A stretch of 64,000 nucleotides of DNA from an uncultured Clostridia bacterium (GCA_934233735.1 CAKQGQ010000003.1:1-64000), one strand, 5' to 3'. Shown: positions 16,634-25,961, counted from the stretch's first letter. Notes: generated from the sequence alone by a model not told the origin. A program made the numbers and translations.

Positions 16634-18574
16634 TTATTTTGCTTCTTCTTCAGCCTTGTGAGCTTCGATAATCTTTTGCGCGTTCATTGCAGGAACTTCT
16701 TCGTATCTTGCAAATTCCATTGTGAAAGAACCTCTTGCCTGCGTCATCGAACGAAGTGCGATTGCATAATCGAACAATTCAGCCTGCGGCGCTTCTGCGT
16801 GAAGGAGCTGGCCTCCGCCAATCTGCGGATCCATACCCATTACAGCACCTCTTCTTGTCGGAAGGTCACCCATAACTGCACCTACGAAATCGTCCGGTAC
16901 GTGAATTTCGAGCTTCATAATCGGTTCAAGGAGTACAGGCTTCGCTTCTGCGATACCCTTCTTGAATGCCAGGGAAGCTGCAATCTTGAACGCTGCTTCG
17001 TTGGAGTCTACCGGGTGATAGGAACCGTCATATAATGTAGCCTTGACATTCTGAACTTTACATCCTGCCAGAGGACCTCTTTCCATACATTCGAGCAGAC
17101 CTTTTTCTACTGCTGGAACGTACTGTTTCGGAACGGAACCGCCGAAAAGTTCTTCGGTAAATTCGAATTCCTGCTGGGAAGGTGAGAACTTGATATGTAC
17201 ATCACCATACTGACCGGAACCGCCGGACTGTTTCTTATGCTTACCCTGTACATCGGATGTTCCCTTGATTGTTTCTCTGTAAGCAATCTTCTGCGGAACG
17301 ATGTTTACGGATACGCCGTATTTCTCTTTTAACTTGCCAAGCGCGATGTTAATCTGGCTTTCGCCCTGACCGCCTACCAATGTCTGACGAGTTTCTTTAT
17401 TTCTCTGTAATGTCAGTGACGGGTCTTCTTCAATCAGTCTCGCAAAGCCTGTGGACAGCTTATCGTCAGCGCCCTTGTCTGCGGATTCGATTGCCACGAA
17501 CAGCGTCGGCTGCGGGAATTCAATCGGTCTGATTGTTACCTGATTGTTCTTATCGGATAAGGTATCGCCTGTCTTCGTGTATTCCAGTTTACCGAGTGCA
17601 ACGATGTCGCCTGCAACCGCTTCTGGGCAGTCACCCTTGTTCTTACCTCTGATGAAGAATACAGAACCGAGTTTTTCGTCCTTTTCTGCTCTGAAATTAT
17701 GTAAAGTCATGCCTGCTGTCAGCTTGCCGCTTACAACCTTCGCAAGGGAAATCTTGCCGAGGAAAGAGTCCGCGAGTGTCTTGAATACGAATACAACCGG
17801 CTTAGCGGAAGCGTCAGCCTTGATTACGATTTCTTCGTCTTTATCATTAAGAGCCTTATAGCCCTCGATTGTCGGATTCGGAACGAAGTCGATGATTTCC
17901 TGAAGAACTTCCTTCACGCCTTCGCCTGTAAGGGAAGAACATTTGAATACAGGAACGATGTCTCCCTGCAAAATACCCTTCGTCAAACCTTTGCTGAATT
18001 GTTCATCCGTGAAACCGCCTTCGTTGAAGTAAATGTCCATGAGTTCTTCGTCAACTTCCGCAATTGCTTCTGCCATAGCGTCCTTATCGTCAAGCGTAAC
18101 AACGGAAGTACCGAATTTATCCTGAAGCTGAGCGATTGTCGCGTCAACATCTACGTTTTCTTTGTCAATCTTGTTGATGATGAAGAACTTAGGGGAACCT
18201 AATTTCTTACAAGCATCCCATGCTTTTTCTGTACCAACCTGGATGCCGGAGGAAGCGTCTACTAAGATCGCTGCGGCTTCGACACCTCTGAGTGCGCCCT
18301 GTACTTCGCCTGCGAAGTCGAAGAATCCCGGCGTATCAACGAAGTTGATTTTGACTTTGTTATATTCAACCGGTACTAATGTAGTGTTAATGGAATATCC
18401 TTTTTCGATTTCCATCTTGTCGTAGTCGGATACCGTTGTTCCGTCTTCAACCTTTCCTAATCTTGAAATTACTCCTGTTGCTAAAAGTGCAGCTTCAAGG
18501 AAAGTTGTCTTACCGCATCCGCCGTGTCCTAACAAAGCAACATTTCTAATCATTTCGCTTGTATAGCCTTTCAT
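16634..18574 (-). CDS. EF-G-like translational GTPase paralogue
   Basis: 646 residues with the full EF-G domain order, but the first GTP loop reads GHGGCGKTT rather than the AHIDAGKTT of canonical EF-G. This marks the EF-G-2/FusA2-like subgroup. The other GTPase motifs are intact: FVDTPGFFDFAGE and IINKIDKEN. Later domains include RETIKGTSDVQGKHKKQSGG and SYHPVDSNEAAFKIAASLAF. It is shorter than housekeeping EF-G (about 690). The function of this subgroup is poorly defined, with ribosome recycling, stress or a specialised translocation role proposed. It is probably transcribed alone, with its own promoter and terminator. Confidence 0.88.
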   Translation of the reverse strand: MKGYTSEMIRNVALLGHGGCGKTTFLEAALLATGVISRLGKVEDGTTVSDYDKMEIEKGYSINTTLVPVEYNKVKINFVDTPGFFDFAGEVQGALRGVEAAAILVDASSGIQVGTEKAWDACKKLGSPKFFIINKIDKENVDVDATIAQLQDKFGTSVVTLDDKDAMAEAIAEVDEELMDIYFNEGGFTDEQFSKGLTKGILQGDIVPVFKCSSLTGEGVKEVLQEIIDFVPNPTIEGYKALNDKDEEIVIKADASAKPVVFVFKTLADSFLGKISLAKVVSGKLTAGMTLHNFRAEKDEKLGSVFFIRGKNKGDCPEAVAGDIVALGKLEYTKTGDTLSDKNNQVTIRPIEFPQPTLFVAIESADKGADDKLSTGFARLIEEDPSLTLQRNKETRQTLVGGQGESQINIALGKLKEKYGVSVNIVPQKIAYRETIKGTSDVQGKHKKQSGGSGQYGDVHIKFSPSQQEFEFTEELFGGSVPKQYVPAVEKGLLECMERGPLAGCKVQNVKATLYDGSYHPVDSNEAAFKIAASLAFKKGIAEAKPVLLEPIMKLEIHVPDDFVGAVMGDLPTRRGAVMGMDPQIGGGQLLHAEAPQAELFDYAIALRSMTQARGSFTMEFARYEEVPAMNAQKIIEAHKAEEEAK

Positions 18575-18610
18575 CTATTGAGACCTCCCAAATTATTTTC
18601 AATCGTCAAT

Positions 18611-18639
18611 ATTATATCAAACTCATGTTCAAAAGACAA
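18611..18639 (-). promoter_or_regulatory. Promoter of the EF-G-like gene
   Basis: On the minus strand TTGTCT (18639-18634) and TATAAT (18616-18611) are 17 bp apart. The leader carries GGGAGG ahead of the ATG at 18574. Confidence 0.65.
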
Positions 18640-18692
18640 TACTTTTTCATGACGCAATCACAGAATATTGGCAGATTTTATTGTTTTTGTGC

Positions 18693-19559
18693 CTAATCTT
18701 TCATTTTTGCGACAATCACGACCGAGGAAAGGATGCATAGGCACCCCAAAAGCGTCCTAAGCGAAAAGCTTTCCTGATACACCAGTATACCGAGAATCAC
18801 GCTCGTAATCGGCTCAAAGGTGCTCAGGATTGCCGTGTTCTGCGGTCCGATGCACTTCACCCCGATCTGATAGCCGAGCACCCCGATAAACGATGCCGAA
18901 ACCGCCAAAAAGATTGCTACCATCCATGCAGCCGGCGTCAATCCGACTGTAAAATCACCTGTTATAAGAGCCACCGCGCCCATCATCACCGCGCCGACGG
19001 TGTTCAGGCAAAAAATAAGCTTCACCGAATCCATGTCCTTGAGACTGCTTTCCCTGAGATAAATCGTGTAAAACGCATAGGTCATTCCCGAAACGAAAGC
19101 AAGCGCCATGCCCGGCAGGCTTACCGAGCCGTCCGCATTATAGAAAAACAAAATGCCGCCAAAAGAAAGCGCAACCGCGAGCACTTTCATTTTTTTGATT
19201 TTTTCGCGCAGGAAAATCACGCATCCCAAAATCGTGAAGACCGGATAAGTGAAGTGGATGGTTGTCGCCATTCCAAGCGGTATGTAATTGTAGGACGAAA
19301 ACAGAATCAAGGTTGTCCCGCCGTAACCCAGTACGGTGATCAGGATGATATCCCAAAGTTGTTTTTTCGTAATTCCTATCGGGATTTTTTTGCATTTCAA
19401 GTAAAGGTAAAGCACCGGCAACGACAGCGCAAAGCGATAAAAAGCAGCGGCAAGGGTATTCCCTCCGCCGCTGCATACTACTTTTACCATCAAGGGAATA
19501 AACCCGAAGAAAGTTGCCGACACCACGGTTGCTAAAAAGCCTTTCGTCCGCGTGTTCAC
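18693..19559 (-). CDS. EamA-family (DMT) membrane transporter
   Basis: About 288 residues with ten hydrophobic helices arranged as two EamA repeats; the second begins near LPGMALAFVSGMTYAFYTIY. Signatures include ATTIHFTYPVFTILGCVIFL and FEPITSVILGILVYQESFSL. DMT transporters export amino acids and other small metabolites; the substrate here is not predictable. A longer GTG start exists at 19568, but that would put the ribosome site inside the gene; GTG at 19559 follows AGGTGG by 5 nt. It lies after asnS on the same transcript. Confidence 0.83.
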   Translation of the reverse strand: MNTRTKGFLATVVSATFFGFIPLMVKVVCSGGGNTLAAAFYRFALSLPVLYLYLKCKKIPIGITKKQLWDIILITVLGYGGTTLILFSSYNYIPLGMATTIHFTYPVFTILGCVIFLREKIKKMKVLAVALSFGGILFFYNADGSVSLPGMALAFVSGMTYAFYTIYLRESSLKDMDSVKLIFCLNTVGAVMMGAVALITGDFTVGLTPAAWMVAIFLAVSASFIGVLGYQIGVKCIGPQNTAILSTFEPITSVILGILVYQESFSLRTLLGCLCILSSVVIVAKMKD

Positions 19560-19588
19560 TATATCCACCTCTGTTCGATTTCTTACTC

Positions 19589-20983
19589 TTAGAACTCTGC
19601 CGTCTTCGGTGTTCTCGGGAACGGCAGTACGTCTCTGATGTTCTGTACGCCCGTAACATACATGATGATTCTTTCAAAGCCCAGACCATAGCCTGCATGC
19701 TTTACGCCGCCGAACTTGCGGAGGTTGCAGTACCACCAGTAATCTTCTTTGTTAAGACCCATTTCTTCCATTCTCTTTTCGAGAACCTCAAGTCTTTCTT
19801 CTCTCTGGGAGCCTCCGATGATTTCGCCAACACCCGGAACGAGAAGGTCCGCAGCCGCAACGGTCTTTCCGTCGTCATTCAGACGCATATAGAACGCCTT
19901 AATATCCTTCGGATAATCCGTAACGAAAACCGGTTTCTTGAAGATTTCTTCTGTCAGATATCTTTCATGTTCGGTCTGAAGGTCGATACCCCATTCAACC
20001 GGATACTGGAATTCCTTTCCGGACTTCTGAAGCAGCTCAACTGCTTCGGTATAAGTCACTCTGCCAAAGTCGGAGTTTACGATATTATCCAGTCTTGCAA
20101 GCAGAGTCTTGTCCACAAATGAATTGAAGAACTGCATTTCTTCAGGAGCTTTCTCGAGCACAAAATTGATGATATATTTAATCATGTCTTCTGCAACTTC
20201 AAGATAGTCGTTCAGATCCGCAAACGCCATTTCCGGCTCAATCATCCAGAATTCGGACGCATGACGAGCAGTATTGGAATTTTCAGCTCTGAAGGTCGGT
20301 CCGAAAGTATAAACATTTCTGAATGCCAGCGCAAAAATTTCCGCCTCAAGCTGTCCGGAAACCGTGAGGTTTGTCTTCTTGCCGAAGAAATCCTGGCTGT
20401 AGTCAATCTTGCCGTCCTCTGTTCTTGGCAGATTGTCAAGGTCGAGCGTCGTTACCTGGAACATTTCGCCCGCGCCCTCAGCATCACTTGCCGTGATTTC
20501 AGGAGTATGCACATAAACGAAGTCCTGATCCTGGAAAAACTTATGAATCGCATAAGCAACCAGCGAGCGGACACGGAATACCGCGCTGAACATATTCGTT
20601 CTCGGACGCAGGTAACCGATTTCTCTTAGGAACTCCATGGAGTGACGCTTCGGCTGAAGCGGATAATCCGGTGTCGATGTTCCTTCAACCGTTACGGCCT
20701 TTGCCTTGATTTCAAACGGCTGCTTTGCGTTCGGGGTAAGGCACACAACGCCTGTCACCGCAAGTGCAGAGCCCACATAGGATTTCGCGATTTCCTCGTA
20801 GTTATCCAAAAACTCTTCTTCATATACAACCTGAACGGATTTGAAGAACGATCCGTCATTTAATTCAATAAATCCAAACTTGTTGGAATTTCTGTTATTT
20901 CTGACCCAGCCTTTCACGAGGACTTCTGCGTCTGCGTATTCAGCCGTGTTTCGAAACAGCTCTCTGAGCAATACTTCTTTCAT
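19589..20983 (-). CDS. asnS: Asparaginyl-tRNA synthetase
   Basis: 464 residues, class IIb. The N-terminal OB-fold (EVLVKGWVRNNRNSNKFGFI) binds the anticodon. The catalytic domain shows FRVRSLVAYAIHKFF, the motif 2 FGPTFRAENSNTARHASEFW and motif 3 GYGLGFERIIMYVTGVQNIR. AsnRS-type features (FWMIEPEMAFADL and a C-terminal DVLPFPRTPKTAEF) separate it from AspRS. The ATG at 20983 follows AAGGAATG; an ATG 9 nt upstream overlaps that ribosome site. Only about 35 nt lie between the promoter and the start, so there is no T-box. Confidence 0.95.
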   Translation of the reverse strand: MKEVLLRELFRNTAEYADAEVLVKGWVRNNRNSNKFGFIELNDGSFFKSVQVVYEEEFLDNYEEIAKSYVGSALAVTGVVCLTPNAKQPFEIKAKAVTVEGTSTPDYPLQPKRHSMEFLREIGYLRPRTNMFSAVFRVRSLVAYAIHKFFQDQDFVYVHTPEITASDAEGAGEMFQVTTLDLDNLPRTEDGKIDYSQDFFGKKTNLTVSGQLEAEIFALAFRNVYTFGPTFRAENSNTARHASEFWMIEPEMAFADLNDYLEVAEDMIKYIINFVLEKAPEEMQFFNSFVDKTLLARLDNIVNSDFGRVTYTEAVELLQKSGKEFQYPVEWGIDLQTEHERYLTEEIFKKPVFVTDYPKDIKAFYMRLNDDGKTVAAADLLVPGVGEIIGGSQREERLEVLEKRMEEMGLNKEDYWWYCNLRKFGGVKHAGYGLGFERIIMYVTGVQNIRDVLPFPRTPKTAEF

Positions 20984-21018
20984 TGGTATCATTCCTTTTC
21001 ATAATTAGTATAGTATCT

Positions 21019-21047
21019 ATTATAAGCAATCGCAAAGCGAAACGCAA
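21019..21047 (-). promoter_or_regulatory. Candidate asnS promoter
   Basis: On the minus strand TATAAT (21024-21019) lies 17 bp after a weak TTGCGT (21047-21042). The same stretch holds an 8-bp inverted repeat TCGCAAAG/CTTTGCGA (21030-21077) that may serve the end of the yitT transcript. Confidence 0.45.
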
Positions 21048-21105
21048 GGGAAAATCCCCCGTTTTTCATCTTTGCGACTGATTTCCGCCATATAAATTCG
21101 GCGCT

Positions 21106-21963
21106 TTATACGTTCTTTGAGAAGCCCTCGCCGAGGGTTTCGTTGGATTCCATAATGACGATGAACGCATCCGGGTCGATTGCCTTTACCGCCTTGCGCA
21201 CCCCGTACATCTCCTTCGTGTTTGATGCACACATGATGACATCCTTCGCCTGCTTCGTATAGCTTCCTTCCGCCTTCAGGAAAGTGCATCCTCTGCCGGT
21301 AGTCTGCTCGATAAGAACCGCAATTTCGTCTGACTTGTCCGTAACAATCAGCGCCAGCTTTCCTGCCGAAATACCGTACATAAACTTGTCGATTACCGCA
21401 GAAAGAATGAAGTTGATAATCAAGCCGTAAATCAGACCGTCGATTTCTTTGGAAACGAGAATCGTACCGATAAGAACCACCACGGATTCCATGGCAAAGG
21501 ATATTTTTCCAAGCGTCAGATGCGGATATTTGGACTTAATCGCCAGCGTAATAAAGTCTGCGCCTCCCGTAGACGACTCCCGCATGAAAATCATCGCATA
21601 GCCAAGCCCCGAAAGAACTGCCGTACACACAACCGCTAAAATTTTGTCCCCCGTATAAAGCGGCAGCAGCGGTGCGACATAGTCCATGATTACCGATGTA
21701 ATGACAATACTCTTGGCAGAACGAAGCATGAAGCCCTTCCCCAGTGCCTTATAGCAAAGCAGCGCCGTCGGGATGTTCAGTATCAGCACGACCGCACCAA
21801 TCGGCAAGCCCCACAGATGGTAAAAAATCAATCCGATTCCGTTGAATCCGCTCATCGGAAACTTCGCTGTCGTCGCAAAGTTATAGGTCCCGATTGCAAT
21901 CAGCAGCCCCGCAAAAATATCCACAAGTATATCCATAAAAATTTCTTTTGTCTTTTTCTTCAA
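21106..21963 (-). CDS. YitT-family membrane protein (DUF161/DUF2179)
   Basis: 285 residues. Five to six hydrophobic segments fill residues 1-200 (typical TAKFPMSGFNGIGLIFYHLW and FMRESSTGGADFITLAIKS), followed by a soluble DUF2179 domain (TGRGCTFLKAEGSYTKQAKD and VIMESNETLGEGF). The family is widespread in Firmicutes and of unknown function. The start is a TTG at 21963 with AAAGGGGACG upstream. It has a tentative promoter of its own at 21996-22025. Confidence 0.82.
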   Translation of the reverse strand: MKKKTKEIFMDILVDIFAGLLIAIGTYNFATTAKFPMSGFNGIGLIFYHLWGLPIGAVVLILNIPTALLCYKALGKGFMLRSAKSIVITSVIMDYVAPLLPLYTGDKILAVVCTAVLSGLGYAMIFMRESSTGGADFITLAIKSKYPHLTLGKISFAMESVVVLIGTILVSKEIDGLIYGLIINFILSAVIDKFMYGISAGKLALIVTDKSDEIAVLIEQTTGRGCTFLKAEGSYTKQAKDVIMCASNTKEMYGVRKAVKAIDPDAFIVIMESNETLGEGFSKNV

Positions 21964-22142
21964 AATCCACGTCCCCTTTCTTTTTGCCTCTCTATAAAAT
22001 ATAAGTATGCCAAGTTTCTCTGCAAATCAAACATGAAACTCGAATCCTTCCGACTCGGTTTCTTCCGAGTTAATTGTAGCGTTTTTGTTTTTCTGTGTAA
22101 AGGGATTTTTTGTTGTTTGAATATTGCACCCAAAAGCTACGA
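21964..22142. other. Intergenic region upstream of yitT
   Basis: An A/T-rich stretch of 179 bp. It holds a weak yitT promoter (minus strand TTGCAG 22025-22020, 18 bp, TATTTT 22001-21996) and a small perfect hairpin ACTCGG/CCGAGT at 22053-22070 downstream of the zincin gene. The hairpin has no T-run, so termination there is uncertain. No gene was found. Confidence 0.35.
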
Positions 22143-23255
22143 TTATTCCTCCAATTCTTCCGCAAGTTTGCGCAATTGCCCGGATTTATATGCATCATGC
22201 ATGCTAACATAAAAATTCATTACGGCTTCTGCCGAGCGTTCCGCGTCCTGCTCGAGTTGCTGATTCTCATAAGCTTCCCCGCCACCGCCTTCATAATTTA
22301 CAAGTTCATTGGCATATTTCCTTGTTTTATAGAAGATTTTAAGTCTTCTGTATTTTTCTTCCGTATCATAATAGAGTTCCACCTGCGCAGCCTGTGTAGC
22401 ATGCTCCATCTCGTGCATTAAGCTGTGCAATACCTTTAGTCCAGAGTAATTTTCCAATGTATCAAGGTCAATACTGATGCTTCGGTCTTTCGGATTATAG
22501 GCTGCCAAGACATTTTCCTCCAGCATCTTGGCACCGATTTTAATTTCAAAAGGAATTCCTGTCCTGACACGCTCAAAGTCGGCCACAGTCTGAAGCTTAT
22601 CTAACTTTTTCTGAGTCGGAACCTGTTGCCATTCCTCTTTCCACATGACATCTACTTCATCAAAGAGCTGAATCCATGCAGTCGGGAGATCCTTTTCACC
22701 CTCCTGCAGAATCGTAATGTTTCGATCCGCAACATACAACTGATGTCCTAAGAAAGCTGATACACATAGCTGAATAACCGGAATTATCAGCCCGATTGCG
22801 AAAATAGTTCTGACCGCGATAAAGCCTTGCCACAAACATTCTTTCTTCGTCCTTCTGCCCCGTTTTTTCCGCTGCTCTGTAAAAAGCGCACACAAATATA
22901 AAATTGATAGAACAAGTGCCACCACCAATATGCAGATATAGAGCTTTTTAAAAACCTTGAAATACGCCGCCATATTGTATAAACCGAAAACCAGTATTGC
23001 CACCATGCATGCGTTCATTGTGTTTTTTCCTTTTTTATCGACAAGGCTGGCCTCCACACCTACAATAAAAATCATCAAAAGAAAAAACAACACTTTGGAA
23101 GCAATTCCACTTAATCCGTTCAATGCTTGAAAACACAATTTCCAGTATGCAATTCCAATAATAGCCAGATTTACTGTCATCTCTTTGGCATACTCTCCCC
23201 ATGTCATATTATCCGCAGTAAAAATATTTGCTCGTATACTTCGTTCGTATTCCAT
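22143..23255 (-). CDS. Membrane-anchored zincin metallopeptidase
   Basis: 370 residues, not assigned to a named family. About four to five hydrophobic segments occupy residues 25-200, then a soluble domain carries HSLMHEMEHATQAAQ, an HExxH zinc motif. A later LEQDAERSAEAVMNF could supply the third ligand (ExxA(E) type). The segment YNPKDRSISIDLDTLEN before HExxH looks like the beta-strand seen ahead of the active site in minimal zincins. Its ATG is 10 nt after the ClpX-like gene, so the pair is almost surely co-transcribed. The AAA+ protein may regulate or extract substrates for it; that is inference. Confidence 0.6.
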   Translation of the reverse strand: MEYERSIRANIFTADNMTWGEYAKEMTVNLAIIGIAYWKLCFQALNGLSGIASKVLFFLLMIFIVGVEASLVDKKGKNTMNACMVAILVFGLYNMAAYFKVFKKLYICILVVALVLSILYLCALFTEQRKKRGRRTKKECLWQGFIAVRTIFAIGLIIPVIQLCVSAFLGHQLYVADRNITILQEGEKDLPTAWIQLFDEVDVMWKEEWQQVPTQKKLDKLQTVADFERVRTGIPFEIKIGAKMLEENVLAAYNPKDRSISIDLDTLENYSGLKVLHSLMHEMEHATQAAQVELYYDTEEKYRRLKIFYKTRKYANELVNYEGGGGEAYENQQLEQDAERSAEAVMNFYVSMHDAYKSGQLRKLAEELEE

Positions 23256-23265
23256 AACACACCTT

Positions 23266-24822
23266 CTACATTTCTTTCTGCATATTCTCGTGTTCTTCTA
23301 TACTTTCTGCCGTAATCTCGACTTCCTTCTGCGCCTCTCTCATTGCGCGAAAAACAAGTTTGCTTGACACATCGTTGAGAATTCTGGAAATTTCTCTGGC
23401 TCCGAGTTCGGTTTCCGCCGCTTTATCCGCAATTGCCTCAATAGCATCTTCTGAAATGGAAACATGAATTCCGATCTTTTCATATTTTTTCTGTATGTCC
23501 GCCAAAGCATTATCGTTTACTTTAGTACAAATCGCAACATAATCGTTGCGAGTAAGCTTATGGAGTCTTGAAAACCCTGTAATCCTGCCCATAATTTCCG
23601 GTATAATCCCATAGCGGATAAGCCTTTCCTCCAATGGCTTCTGCTTTCCTCGACCTGTATCGTCTGTCATCACAAATCCACATTTTGCAGTTTCAGTGCT
23701 GTCATCAAGTCCGATAAAAGCTCCCGCAAAGATAAACATAATCTTTTGCGTATTGATTCTCCTGCCACCTCTGCCTTTGATGCTGCCTCCCTCAATTAAT
23801 GTCAAAAAAGCGCCTTGGCATTCTTCGTTATACATATTCCCTTGACTGGTGACAGACACTCTGCATAATTTATCAAACTCATCAAACAGGATGATGCTTT
23901 CTTCAATATTCTGTGTTTCTCCGGCAAGTCTGGAAAAAATCTCATCCATTTCTGCACCCTGATAACCGGGAGCAGTAATCCTTGACGCATCCACAAAAAG
24001 AATATCAATTGGTGATACCTCTTTCAATCGTCTCCAGATTTCTGTCTTTCCTGAACCCGAAGGACCGAAAAAGAGATAATTCCCTTTTTTCAGTTTCATT
24101 TGCGGGTTTTCCAAGGAGAGAATGTGAAAGTAGAGTGCCATTGCCGCACTTTCTTTCGCCTCTTCTTGACCTATGATATATTTATTTAAATGCTCTACCA
24201 GCGTAAGCGGCGAATTTTCCTCCAGCCACCGGGCATATTTGTCCTTTTTTTCATCTAATATCTTAGGCCCACAACTTTTGACTTCAATCCATTCACCGGA
24301 ATCCACTGATTCGATAAATTGACTTGCCCTTTTCTTTGCTTCGAGCAGTTCCTTGCTGTCAGCATATTCGGCAATAATCTGCGTGACCTCGAGTTTTTCG
24401 TACTCTTTCGCCTCCTTTTTCAGATACTCCTTTATAATACAAAAGTCCCCATCACAACTACATATTATGTGATCATAAATTCTCGGATACTCTTCGTCAA
24501 TCAGCTCGGTATATGTAAGAAGCTTTTCTAAAAACTCGCCGAGCTTGTCTGGAATATTATATAAAATTTTTGCTTTGGCAGACGGCTCAAAATGACTTTC
24601 AAGCATAAGTATAGAGTCAAGTGGATTACAGTCTCGCCGGAAAATCATAATTGCTCCTTTAATTATTTCCAACAGGAATTCCTTTGCTTCATCATCGTAT
24701 TCATCATATTTTTCGACACTTTGTGTTAAAATGCGGTGAATTTTTTCTTCCTCCATATCCTTAATTTTCAATAAATCAAGCTCAAAAAAGTTGGCCCTGA
24801 ATTTCTTTTTTGTATTTGTCAT
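23266..24822 (-). CDS. ClpX-like AAA+ ATPase without the zinc-binding domain
   Basis: 518 residues. The N-terminal ~200 residues are helical and unlike ClpX; there is no zinc-binding domain. The AAA+ core begins at LVEHLNKYIIGQEEAKESAA, with Walker A GPSGSGKTE, an aromatic/pore-region RITAPGYQGAEM, Walker B SIILFDEFDKL and a C-terminal small domain with ELGAREISRILNDVSSKLVF. The core matches ClpX/HslU unfoldases. No ClpP-docking IGF loop was noticed. It is paired with a membrane zincin and divergently arranged with the gene at 24919. It is likely a specialised unfoldase of an accessory system. Confidence 0.75.
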   Translation of the reverse strand: MTNTKKKFRANFFELDLLKIKDMEEEKIHRILTQSVEKYDEYDDEAKEFLLEIIKGAIMIFRRDCNPLDSILMLESHFEPSAKAKILYNIPDKLGEFLEKLLTYTELIDEEYPRIYDHIICSCDGDFCIIKEYLKKEAKEYEKLEVTQIIAEYADSKELLEAKKRASQFIESVDSGEWIEVKSCGPKILDEKKDKYARWLEENSPLTLVEHLNKYIIGQEEAKESAAMALYFHILSLENPQMKLKKGNYLFFGPSGSGKTEIWRRLKEVSPIDILFVDASRITAPGYQGAEMDEIFSRLAGETQNIEESIILFDEFDKLCRVSVTSQGNMYNEECQGAFLTLIEGGSIKGRGGRRINTQKIMFIFAGAFIGLDDSTETAKCGFVMTDDTGRGKQKPLEERLIRYGIIPEIMGRITGFSRLHKLTRNDYVAICTKVNDNALADIQKKYEKIGIHVSISEDAIEAIADKAAETELGAREISRILNDVSSKLVFRAMREAQKEVEITAESIEEHENMQKEM

Positions 24823-24856
24823 GCTGCATCACTCCTCTCTGTTTTTTGATTTTACT

Positions 24857-24884
24857 TTGCAATGCCGCTGTTCTATGTTAAGAT
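24857..24884 (+). promoter_or_regulatory. Promoter of the gene at 24919
   Basis: TTGCAA (24857-24862) and TAAGAT (24879-24884) are 16 bp apart, with an extended -10 TG at 24876-24877. The divergent AAA+ gene starts at 24822, so regulation may be shared. Confidence 0.5.
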
Positions 24885-24918
24885 ATTCATATAAAAAAAT
24901 TGAAAGGTATTTTCTGCA

Positions 24919-25944
24919 TTGAAATCACATTATTCTTTCGCACTTCCAGGCGCAGATCTTGAAAAAGATGTACGAATCAAGGAAACTTTGCAGGCAATTA
25001 AAGCTTGGGTTCTTTCTGACGATTTAATTGCACTGCTGGATATATTTGGATTCCGTCCTTTCTCACGGCCGTCTGTTTCGGACGATAATCAAACTTTTTT
25101 CACCTACTTGAGTGAAGTTGTTTCTTTCGTGGACGAAAACTGGGATTTTCGAAAAGGCAACGAACGTTGGGATATACAAGACACTCTTGATGATGCCAGC
25201 CATACTTCTGCGATAAAGAGGGTTGTCTGCAGCCTCGGTATGAACACAGAGACAAGCCTTGATAGATTTTCCACGGAAAAAATTGATTATATTCTTCCGC
25301 TCGGAGGTGCCAGATTGTCCAACTTTACGAGGACCGAACGCGCACATGAGCTTTCGCGCATACATCCGGAAGCGTCCGTGTGTGCACTCTCTGCCAAGCG
25401 GCCTCTTTCTGAAATTGAATTTCCGCTCATTGAAAAATATGCTAAGCGTCCGATGTCTGAAATTAGCACGGAATTTGACGCAATCAATGAAGCTTTGGAA
25501 GTTGTTTTCGGTTGCATCGACTATAACGAACAAGCTGAAGCCGGACTTGGTGAAAGCGATACCGAAAGGCAAAATGCGTCTCACTGTCTGCGTTCATATA
25601 AAACCGAAACTCCGAGAGTATTCTCACTTTCGGCACCCAGCTCCGTTCCGGCAGTACGCAGAGCAAACACGCTTGATACTCTGAAGCATTTTCAGAATAC
25701 CTTTCAAGTAACTTCCGGCTCCACGCTTGCAGCAATTACGACAAGTATTTACATTCCGTTTCAGACATTGACTTTAGCGCCTTTTGCAATTGAAAAGAAA
25801 TTAAATCTTTATTTAATTGGGAGCATTTATTCCTCCTTGGATGATGCTTCTCGCCGAGAACCAAGTCCTGCCGCCTATCTGCAGGAAATCAAGGCAACTG
25901 TCGATGCCTGTCATATCTTTTGTAAGAAATACGCCCCGATATAA
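24919..25944 (+). CDS. Uncharacterised protein with a DUF218-like motif pattern
   Basis: 341 residues with a TTG start; GAAAGG lies 11 nt upstream. I do not recognise a family with confidence. The middle shows DYILPLGGARLSNFTRTERA, then VCALSAKRPLSEIE, then a conserved-looking FDAINEALEVVFG. This order (hydrophobic strand ending in a glycine loop, Arg-containing helix, second strand, then a helix) recalls the Rossmann-like DUF218/YdcF group, but similarity is weak. The C-terminal part has FQVTSGSTLAAITTSIYIPF. There is no signal peptide or membrane segment, so it is cytosolic. It ends inside a bidirectional terminator shared with the YbjN-like gene. Confidence 0.6.
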   Translation: MKSHYSFALPGADLEKDVRIKETLQAIKAWVLSDDLIALLDIFGFRPFSRPSVSDDNQTFFTYLSEVVSFVDENWDFRKGNERWDIQDTLDDASHTSAIKRVVCSLGMNTETSLDRFSTEKIDYILPLGGARLSNFTRTERAHELSRIHPEASVCALSAKRPLSEIEFPLIEKYAKRPMSEISTEFDAINEALEVVFGCIDYNEQAEAGLGESDTERQNASHCLRSYKTETPRVFSLSAPSSVPAVRRANTLDTLKHFQNTFQVTSGSTLAAITTSIYIPFQTLTLAPFAIEKKLNLYLIGSIYSSLDDASRREPSPAAYLQEIKATVDACHIFCKKYAPI

Positions 25945-25961
25945 GCTTCGCGGCGTATTTT
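25927..25961. terminator. Bidirectional terminator
   Basis: AAATACGCC (25927-25935) and GGCGTATTT (25952-25960) form a perfect 9-bp stem with A and T runs on both sides. It overlaps the last codons of the plus-strand gene and faces the end of the minus-strand gene at 25968. Confidence 0.7.

Noticed and set aside
18625..18633. A third copy of ATGTTCAAA in the EF-G-like promoter
   Set aside because: Only one copy occurs, with no partner 21 bp away, so it is not a LytTR-type site on its own.
20984..21105. A T-box leader in front of asnS
   Set aside because: Only about 35 nt lie between the promoter and the start; no AGGGTGGNACCGCG-type box or specifier stem is present. The same holds for cysS and proS, which lie within an operon.
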